Shown in pieces: positions 8,472-13,688 of a stretch of 47,037 nucleotides of DNA. This stretch comes from an uncultured Clostridia bacterium (GTDB lineage Bacteria > Bacillota > Clostridia > Lachnospirales > Lachnospiraceae), in contig CAMOXU010000006.1 in assembly GCA_946629525.1 (NCBI GenBank), positions 1 to 47,037 on the forward strand. Direction: 5' to 3'. The first letter of the stretch is position 1. Each line of letters opens with the position of its first letter. A program made the position numbers and the translations under genes. A model generated the notes under the pieces. The model was not told the DNA's origin. It saw only the letters and a list, made by a program, of their open reading frames with translations, and did not search any database.

Positions 8472-9662
8472 ATGAAAGATCGTAAGGTTTTCTGTCTGAA
8501 CAATATCAGCGAGGTCGGACTTTCCAGATTTCGTTCCGGTATCACACTGGTCGACACGATCGACGAGGCGGCCGGCGTACTGGTGCGTTCAGCGGATATG
8601 AAGGAAATGCAGTTCCCGCCGGAGCTCCGTGCGATCGCCCGCGCAGGAGCGGGTGTGAACAATATTCCGATCGAGCGCTGTGCGGAGGAAGGAATCGTCG
8701 TCTTTAACACGCCGGGCGCGAACGCGAATTCCGTCAAGGAGCTTGTCATCGCCGGTCTGATGCTGGCAGCGCGCGATGTGGTCGGAGGGGCGATGTGGGT
8801 CAGAGACCACGCCGATGATCCGGAGATCAAGAAGACAGCTGAGAAGGCCAAGAAGGCATTTTCCGGTAATGAAGTGTACGGCAGGGCTCTCGGCGTGATC
8901 GGGCTTGGCGCGATCGGCGCACAGGTCGCGAACACGGCAGTCCAGCTCGGCATGAAAGTGTACGGATATGATCCGTATATCTCCGTCGACACGGCCTGGC
9001 ATATGTCCCGCGCGGTCAACTATGTCGAGACGCTCGATGAGCTTTACGAAAAGAGTGACTTTATCACGATCCACGTTCCGTTCATGGCATCCACAAAGGG
9101 CATGATCGATGCGGCGGGAATCGCGAAAATGAAAGACGGCGTCCGCTTCCTGAATTTCGCCCGCGACGAGCTGGTCGACGAGAAGGCGATGGCGGAGGCA
9201 CTGGAGTCCGGAAAGGTCCGCTGCTACGTGACGGACTTTGCGAATCCGCTCTCTGCAAAGATGAAGAATGCGGTCGTTCTCCCGCACCTCGGTGCGTCGA
9301 CCGAGGAGGCGGAAGAGAACTGTGCGATCATGGCAGTGAAGCAGCTTCAGGACTATCTCGACAACGGCAATATCAAGAACTCCGTGAATTATCCGGATCT
9401 CAATGCCGGGGTCTGCCAGACGGCAGCCCGTGTAGCGATCCTGCATCACAATATTCCGAATATGCTCTCCCAGATCACGTCCTTCTTCGGGAAGCACGGC
9501 CTGAATATTGAGAATCTGTCGAGTAAGGTCAAGGGCAATTATGAGTATACGCTGATCGACCTGTCCTCCCCGATGCCGGTAGATACCGTCGAGAGACTCA
9601 GGGAGATCGAGGGCGTTCTCCGCGTAAGGCGCGTGGTGGGCACATCGGTGGATACACAGTGA
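8472..9662 (+). CDS. serA: D-3-phosphoglycerate dehydrogenase
   Basis: The protein has 396 residues, with GAGGAG upstream. It is a D-2-hydroxyacid dehydrogenase: substrate loop ARAGAGVNNI, Rossmann motif GVIGLGAIGAQVA, catalytic Arg in NFARDELVDE and catalytic His in PHLGASTEEAEEN. The C-terminus (about 322-392) is an ACT domain, usually the serine feedback site. It catalyses the first step of serine synthesis, oxidising 3-phosphoglycerate to 3-phosphohydroxypyruvate with NAD. The usual DVFxxEP segment is replaced by TDFANPL, as in a short-form subgroup that I recall from Clostridia. serC and serB are not adjacent in the window. Confidence 0.93.
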   Translation: MKDRKVFCLNNISEVGLSRFRSGITLVDTIDEAAGVLVRSADMKEMQFPPELRAIARAGAGVNNIPIERCAEEGIVVFNTPGANANSVKELVIAGLMLAARDVVGGAMWVRDHADDPEIKKTAEKAKKAFSGNEVYGRALGVIGLGAIGAQVANTAVQLGMKVYGYDPYISVDTAWHMSRAVNYVETLDELYEKSDFITIHVPFMASTKGMIDAAGIAKMKDGVRFLNFARDELVDEKAMAEALESGKVRCYVTDFANPLSAKMKNAVVLPHLGASTEEAEENCAIMAVKQLQDYLDNGNIKNSVNYPDLNAGVCQTAARVAILHHNIPNMLSQITSFFGKHGLNIENLSSKVKGNYEYTLIDLSSPMPVDTVERLREIEGVLRVRRVVGTSVDTQ

Positions 9663-9720
9663 CCGGCCTGTACGTGATTTAGGCTGCAGGGCAGGTAAAT
9701 AAAGAGAGGGAGACCTCAAG

Positions 9721-9825
9721 GCGGCTGTCGCATTAGACGAGGTCACCCCTATATATGGCAGACATTTGCATATGACACCTGCCATATATAGGGGTGATTT
9801 GTCTTACTGCGACAGCCGCTTTTTG
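9721..9825. repeat. 105-bp nested palindrome between serA and hicB (MITE-like or bidirectional terminator)
   Basis: Outer arms GCGGCTGTCGCA/TGCGACAGCCGC (9721-9732 with 9808-9819) flank perfect 19-bp inner arms (9743-9761 with 9779-9797; left arm begins TCACCCCTATATATGGCAG). The loop is 17 nt. The right end runs into CTTTTT, so it can end serA transcripts, and the convergent hicAB transcript ends here too. The size and perfection exceed a normal terminator. Confidence 0.75.
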
Positions 9826-9832
9826 ACTGAAA

Positions 9833-10198
9833 TCAGTACTTGTGTCTTAAAGCATCATTGCGTGACAGCAGATACACGCAGTACTGGTTCATGCTTGTTC
9901 CTTCCGCTTTTGCATGTTCAGCCAGTGACCGGTGCAGGCTTTTTGGGATCCGCAGCTTAAACTGCCCGGAATAATTGTCAGGCGAATCCGGTTCAGCAAT
10001 TTCGAGGCCGTCTTCAATAGCCGCTGCGATCCACGTGCGCTTTGCATCCTCTGCATTGGCGAGCGCATCATTCATCGTATCACCGACTGTAATACAGCCC
10101 GGCAAATCCGGATATCGAACCACATATCCTCCTTCGTACGGGTCCGGCAGGATTTCAAGACGGTAAGGCAGATTCATATAATACTCAACTGTCTTCAT
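9833..10198 (-). CDS. hicB: HicB-family antitoxin
   Basis: The protein has 121 residues. The N-terminal partial RNase H-like HicB fold is recognisable from YRLEILPDPYEGGYVVRYP, LPGCITVGDT and ALANAEDAKRTWI. The C-terminus, FKLRIPKSLHRSLAEHAKAE then SMNQYCVYLLSR, is a ribbon-helix-helix DNA-binding segment. It neutralises HicA and probably represses the shared promoter. Its start overlaps the hicA stop by 14 nt, implying translational coupling and co-transcription with the toxin. Confidence 0.92.
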   Translation of the reverse strand: MKTVEYYMNLPYRLEILPDPYEGGYVVRYPDLPGCITVGDTMNDALANAEDAKRTWIAAAIEDGLEIAEPDSPDNYSGQFKLRIPKSLHRSLAEHAKAEGTSMNQYCVYLLSRNDALRHKY

Positions 10199-10436
10199 GG
10201 CTCATCTCCTCCTCAACGACTACTCTGACCATTTCTACATATACCGTTTTAATTGGGTCATGTTTTGGAATGGTGATTGGATTCTTCCCTTTCTTTCGAA
10301 ATGTATAATGACTGCTTCCGCTGCCGGGTGTGTTCATTATGTAGCCATAACTCTCCAAAATCTTCCGCAGCTCATTGAACCGCATGTTCTTATCCAGAGA
10401 AAGCAGTCTGGAAAGCAGTTTGTCCCACTTTGACAT
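10185..10436 (-). CDS. hicA: HicA-family mRNA interferase toxin
   Basis: The protein has 83 residues from the ATG at 10436-10434, chosen because GGAGG lies just upstream; the frame extends further but has no better start. The double-stranded RNA-binding-like fold and catalytic His of HicA are visible in FNELRKILESYGY, GSGSSHYTFRKKG and ITIPKHDPIKTVYVEMV. The family cleaves mRNA when free of HicB. Toxin-first gene order is standard for this family. It belongs to a mobile, frequently exchanged class of genes. Confidence 0.92.
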   Translation of the reverse strand: MSKWDKLLSRLLSLDKNMRFNELRKILESYGYIMNTPGSGSSHYTFRKKGKNPITIPKHDPIKTVYVEMVRVVVEEEMSHEDS

Positions 10437-10452
10437 AGGGAGCCTCCGTTTA

Positions 10453-10481
10453 ATTATAATTGGTGTCATATAAGGTGTCAA
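10453..10481 (-). promoter_or_regulatory. hicAB promoter with embedded direct repeat
   Basis: Perfect consensus TTGACA (10481-10476), a 17-bp spacer and TATAAT (10458-10453) on the minus strand. The sequence TGACACC occurs twice, 12 bp apart, overlapping the -35 and the spacer, which is a plausible HicB operator. Confidence 0.85.
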
Positions 10482-10626
10482 TCCGCACTGAAAGCAATTC
10501 GACAAGCGACATGTCAACAGCTTTTTCGCACTCTGCACGGTGGGTAGGACGCCGAAGCGTTATCGAAATCTTCTTTAGCTGGAATACGCTGCCTGATATC
10601 ATCCGGCAGGCTTTATCCGGCCGCAT

Positions 10627-11559
10627 TCAAACCTGAAAATGGGCCTTGCTCGCGAACACCCTGTAATCCGAGATCACCTCTTCCCGCACGCTCGAGGACA
10701 GGTCGAGTCCCGTGATCTCAAAGCTCCTCTGCTCGCCGGGTCCCAGATCCATCATCGTCATGCCGGAGATCCCGATGACTTTCCCGTCATCACCATAGAA
10801 AACGACCTGCAGATTGACGAGCGGATCTGCCTTCTCCGTCGTATTGAGAACTCTCCCCGTGACGGTCGGGTAGCCGAGTGCGTTCGTTGAAAGGGACGTG
10901 TCGCTCGTCTCGTAGAAGACCGGATCCGCGTTGGACTTTACGACCGTGAGGTTCGGGATGAACCGGTACTCCGCGGAAGCGTCTATCGTGCTCGTTCCGG
11001 AAGCACCGATACTGTTGTAGAACCATCCCGTCTCTCCCGGACCGATCACATTCGGGCAGGAGGAAATGAAATCCTCGGTCCAGGCAAGGTGCCCTTCCAT
11101 GTCCTCAAAATCAAAGACTGCGCCCTGCAGATACAGGGGATCCTCACCGGTGTTCTCTACTTCGACCAGTGCATGGTATTCGACCTGGCCGATCGTATTC
11201 AGGTAATATTCAAAGCGGGTATCTGTGACGGTATAGGCCTGTTTTTTCTCAGTGGTTTTCTCTTTACCGGCAGCCGTTCCTGCGGATCCGGAACCTTCTG
11301 CCGGATTTCCGGAGGCATCGGATCCGGAACCTTCTGTCTGACCTCCGGCGATGCCGGATCCGGGTGTTCCCGCCTGACCTCCATCTTCTTTCGAAGCGGC
11401 TCCGGATGCCGAAGCGTCTGCATCGATACTGCCTTTTCCTTCGCTGCCGTTCTGTACGGTCCCATTTTCCGCTTTTCCGGATTCCACCGTATCCTGTCCG
11501 CAGGATGCGGCAATCAGGGCTGTTCCGATGAAAAATGCCATGACCCAGGTTCTTCTCAT
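10627..11559 (-). CDS. Lipoprotein with FxLYD-like domain
   Basis: The protein has 310 residues, with AAAGGAGG upstream of the ATG. The signal peptide ends in lipobox IAASC (Cys20). A long Gly/Ser/Glu low-complexity linker (about 25-105) leads to a beta-rich domain. In it, FEYYLNTIGQVEYHALVEVENTG and later GYPTVTGRVLNTTEKADPLVNLQVVFYGDDGKVIG resemble FxLYD/DUF3426-type immunoglobulin-like domains of surface lipoproteins. The role is unknown. The gene is transcribed towards hicAB and has a structured leader. Confidence 0.8.
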   Translation of the reverse strand: MRRTWVMAFFIGTALIAASCGQDTVESGKAENGTVQNGSEGKGSIDADASASGAASKEDGGQAGTPGSGIAGGQTEGSGSDASGNPAEGSGSAGTAAGKEKTTEKKQAYTVTDTRFEYYLNTIGQVEYHALVEVENTGEDPLYLQGAVFDFEDMEGHLAWTEDFISSCPNVIGPGETGWFYNSIGASGTSTIDASAEYRFIPNLTVVKSNADPVFYETSDTSLSTNALGYPTVTGRVLNTTEKADPLVNLQVVFYGDDGKVIGISGMTMMDLGPGEQRSFEITGLDLSSSVREEVISDYRVFASKAHFQV

Positions 11560-11576
11560 AATTTCCTCCTTTGCTC

Positions 11577-11637
11577 AAGTCCCGTTCTGCGGGACCTGGC
11601 GCGGTGCGCGGGCTGCCGTCAGGCAGCAATTACAATC
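11577..11637 (-). repeat. Dispersed repeat family 2, copy A
   Basis: Two hairpins, GCTGCC-GTCA-GGCAGC (11612-11627) and GTCCCG-TTCTG-CGGGAC (11579-11595), are linked by GGCGCGG (11598-11604). The same architecture occurs at 12408-12470 and 24591-24655. This copy lies in the leader of the 11559 lipoprotein gene. Confidence 0.55.
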
Positions 11638-11647
11638 CCACTGAGAT

Positions 11648-11686
11648 AAAAAGGTGCGTCCGGCTTGATTTGCAGGATGCCGACGC
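11648..11686. terminator. Bidirectional hairpin inside the lipoprotein leader (possible attenuator)
   Basis: GCGTCCGGC (11656-11664) pairs with GCCGACGC (11679-11686) with one bulge. On the minus strand it is followed by a five-T run (11652-11648). It lies between the candidate promoter at 11694 and the gene start at 11559, so it could attenuate that gene. On the plus strand, six T follow at 11691. Confidence 0.5.
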
Positions 11687-11693
11687 TGCCTTT

Positions 11694-11702
11694 TTTATAA
11701 CA
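11694..11702 (-). promoter_or_regulatory. Extended -10 promoter of the 11559 lipoprotein gene
   Basis: Minus strand TGTTATAAA, an extended -10, 135 nt before the start codon. The -35 is weak. The remaining bases of the 11560-11974 gap are the repeats and terminators listed separately. Confidence 0.45.
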
Positions 11703-11798
11703 ATCAATCCAATGGATTTGATAGTCGGAATGTTGTAAGAAATTCGATTGGATTATTCGTGCAGAACATCAAGCCATGCAGACCGGAGGACGTATTAC

Positions 11799-11880
11799 AG
11801 GAACCGCTTCGCGGACCGCATGATCTTAATACGGCCGATATATCGGTCTTTTTCTCGAAAGCTGCTTCGCAGCTCCTGAG
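11799..11880 (+). repeat. Dispersed repeat family 1 relative with a small terminator
   Basis: An ATTACAGG start with a CGCTTCGCGG core is followed by GGCCGA-TATA-TCGGTC and five T (11833-11853, a likely terminator). AGCTGC-TTC-GCAGCT (11860-11874) then lies inside weaker TTCTC/GAGAAG arms. The pieces match hairpins 1 and 2 of the ddh leader. Confidence 0.45.
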
Positions 11881-11904
11881 AAGATCTTCTTTTATCACGA
11901 GAAT

Positions 11905-11958
11905 AAAAAAGACCTTCGGCATTCCGGTTTTGCATTTTCCGGATGCCGAAGGTCCTTT
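11905..11958 (-). terminator. Strong terminator of the 30-residue peptide gene
   Basis: GACCTTCGGCAT..CCGG pairs with CCGG.ATGCCGAAGGTC (11911-11927 with 11939-11954, one unpaired base). On the minus strand six T follow (11910-11905). The plus side also has TTTT, so it may act both ways. Confidence 0.85.
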
Positions 11959-11974
11959 TGTTTCGCTGCAGCAG

Positions 11975-12067
11975 TTAATCGAAATGGTCAGACGGTACGC
12001 TGAGCGCGGTGATCGCGATCGCGCAGATAGAGACTACACTGACGAGAGAGATGATCATTTTTTTCAT
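11975..12067 (-). CDS. 30-residue hydrophobic peptide
   Basis: ATG at 12067-12065, AAAGGAG eight bases upstream, stop TAA at 11977-11975. The peptide begins MKKMIISLVSVVSICAIAI and ends SVPSDHFD: two lysines, a hydrophobic stretch of about 19 residues and a short acidic tail. This suits a small membrane peptide or a bare signal-like peptide. It has its own promoter (TTGACG-17-TATCAT) and a strong terminator 20 nt after the stop, which makes it a complete transcription unit. I do not recognise a family. Possibilities include a type I toxin-like peptide, a signalling peptide or a regulatory leader. Confidence 0.65.
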   Translation of the reverse strand: MKKMIISLVSVVSICAIAITALSVPSDHFD

Positions 12068-12187
12068 GGAACGGACTCCTTTGCGATGATGTTCGACCGG
12101 AGAAGATCGGGAGCGGCCTTTCCGGGTTGTTCACTGGATGTCAAATACTTTTCGGGACGGTGTCTTTTGGACGTCGCCTGCTCATTT

Positions 12188-12216
12188 ATGATAGTTGATT
12201 TTTATTTTTGCGTCAA
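12188..12216 (-). promoter_or_regulatory. Promoter of the small peptide gene
   Basis: On the minus strand TTGACG (12216-12211), a 17-bp spacer and TATCAT (12193-12188). This implies a 5' leader of about 110 nt. Confidence 0.65.
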
Positions 12217-12267
12217 CAGGGCGGCAGAAGAGACACTCGTAATCCTCTGCTTTTTATGCACAGGATG

Positions 12268-12276
12268 TGATACAAT
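12268..12276 (+). promoter_or_regulatory. Extended -10 promoter for the NlpC/P60-like gene
   Basis: TGATACAAT is an extended -10 about 205 nt upstream of the 12481 start. The resulting leader would contain two repeat elements (12301-12373 and 12408-12470). Confidence 0.4.
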
Positions 12277-12300
12277 GATGAATATACATGCGGGGCTGCT

Positions 12301-12373
12301 TTGCGAACCTCATAAATAATTCGGCCAGCAAATCTGCCTTTTTTCGAAATATGCTTTGCAGCTTCCGATAAAC
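12301..12373 (-). repeat. Dispersed repeat family 1, inverted copy
   Basis: Read on the minus strand it gives TTTATCGGAAGCTGC, then an AAAAAAGGCAG tract, CCGAATTA and TTATGAGGTTCGC. That is the same order of pieces as at 13551-13653, but in the opposite orientation. Confidence 0.6.
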
Positions 12374-12407
12374 GCTCCGCGAGGATGCGCAGGGATTCGG
12401 TCTGGAA

Positions 12408-12470
12408 GATATCAGCTGACGCTGATCTTGAATCCCGCGCCAAGTCTCGCGAGCGAGACTTGTACTTACA
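12408..12470 (+). repeat. Dispersed repeat family 2, copy B
   Basis: ATCAGC-TGAC-GCTGAT (12411-12426), the CCGCGCC linker, then a perfect 9-bp hairpin CAAGTCTCG-CGAG-CGAGACTTG (12441-12462), ending 18 nt before the start codon at 12481. The hairpin may influence translation, because the only ribosome site (AGGG) sits just after it. Confidence 0.6.
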
Positions 12471-12480
12471 GGGAAAAAAG

Positions 12481-13512
12481 ATGAAGAATAAAAACATATT
12501 GATCGGAGCTCTGTCGGGCTTATGCGTGATTCTTATCGCAGTCATCGCTTTCTTAAGCGTCCGCTCTCTCAATTTTGCGGATTCCGCGTCAGGAAATCCG
12601 GGAAAGATTCGTGAGAGCACTGCATCGGATGGGACGGACAGCGGCACGAAAGACGGCAGCTCCGAAGGAAAAAATAAGACCGGGAGCGGCGGCACCGGAA
12701 ACGCCGGCCGGACAGAAGGTGCTCCGGGGAACGGGGGAAGTCTGAACGGAAGGGGCGGCACCGGGGAGAGTCAGACCGGAACAGGCGGCACCGGGGAGAG
12801 TCAGACCGGGCCAGGCGGCGCGGGAGAGAGCCGTACGGATAATTCCGGAACGGATCCCTCAGGCAGCCAGGGAGCTTCCGGGGGAACGGCCTCCGGGGAG
12901 TACGAGGTCGACGGTGTCCTCTATATGGCGGACGGCAGGCCGGTCTATGAGTACCTTGAACCGCCCCTGGAGTCGGTGGTCGACTACTGTCCCTTCGGCG
13001 TTGAGGATTTCATCGCCTCCGTTGCCTCGGTCTATCGGATGGCACATGACAATGGGTTTGAGTATGGAAATTCAGGCACTCTGCCGCCCTGCGAGGACGG
13101 TCTGATCGCCTGTGACAGACTGATCGCGAGAGCGCTCTGGGATCTGGGATACACGGATCAGCCGCAGGGAGGCATGCAGATCGTGTCCGGAGATCTCACA
13201 GAGGAGCAGTATCTGGTGACACACGGTTTTATAAAGATCAATGACCCGTCAAAGCTCATGCGGGGAGATATCGTGCTGCAGGATGACGGAACAGACGGAG
13301 AACCGAAGTATACCTGGCACACATTTGTCCTTGTGGAGTATGACCCGGTGACGCAGATATGCAGTAAATACGACTGCGGACATTTCACTCCGGAAGGGAT
13401 CGACAGGGTCTCCTCGGAGCAGCCCTTTACCTGCCCGCTGGCGGATTTTGGAGACCGGAGAAGGTTCGTGTGCGCGTTCCGCATAAGGAGTGAGACGCAG
13501 CCCGCCGAATAG
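12481..13512 (+). CDS. Membrane-anchored NlpC/P60-like cysteine peptidase candidate
   Basis: The protein has 343 residues from ATG 12481. The upstream ribosome site (AGGG) is weak, but residues 5-27 form a clear membrane anchor from this start. A Gly/Ser/Thr linker (about 35-140) contains 9-residue repeats of the GGTGESQTG type. The C-terminal domain (about 145-343) has a candidate catalytic Cys in DGLIACDRLIARALWDLGY, GDIVLQDDG, and a candidate His in TWHTFVLVEYD. That order matches NlpC/P60/CHAP-like amidases that cut peptidoglycan peptides. The match is from motif layout only, so the catalytic call is moderate. It lies just upstream of the NPCBM kinase. Confidence 0.7.
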   Translation: MKNKNILIGALSGLCVILIAVIAFLSVRSLNFADSASGNPGKIRESTASDGTDSGTKDGSSEGKNKTGSGGTGNAGRTEGAPGNGGSLNGRGGTGESQTGTGGTGESQTGPGGAGESRTDNSGTDPSGSQGASGGTASGEYEVDGVLYMADGRPVYEYLEPPLESVVDYCPFGVEDFIASVASVYRMAHDNGFEYGNSGTLPPCEDGLIACDRLIARALWDLGYTDQPQGGMQIVSGDLTEEQYLVTHGFIKINDPSKLMRGDIVLQDDGTDGEPKYTWHTFVLVEYDPVTQICSKYDCGHFTPEGIDRVSSEQPFTCPLADFGDRRRFVCAFRIRSETQPAE

Positions 13513-13518
13513 ATTCGG

Positions 13519-13653
13519 GCCGAATCATGATTATGAGGTTCGCGATATATCTTATCGGAAGTTCCGGAAGGAAGTTCCGAAAGGAACTTTCGATAAAAAG
13601 GCTGATTTATCGTCCGAATTATGATTATGAGAATCTCGAAGCAGTTCTCATAA
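13519..13653 (+). repeat. Dispersed repeat family 1, composite copy upstream of the kinase
   Basis: A partial unit (CCGAATCATGATTATGAGG, 13520-13538) is followed by a hairpin CTTATCGGAAGTTCC/GGAACTTTCGATAA (13551-13565 with 13583-13596) and AAAAGGC. A second hairpin is TTATGAGAA/TTCTCATAA (13625-13633 with 13645-13653). It ends 35 nt before the kinase start. Confidence 0.65.
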
Positions 13654-13688
13654 ATAGTGCCTCAACATTTCCTGCAGGGGGAAAAAGT

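Noticed and set aside
10560-10620. Terminator of the 10627 lipoprotein gene
   Set aside because: A GCCTG/CAGGC stem exists but there is no T run on the minus strand.
13527-13688. N-terminal extension of the NPCBM kinase
   Set aside because: The frame is open but would translate the palindromic repeat; the AGGGGG site before 13689 fixes the start.
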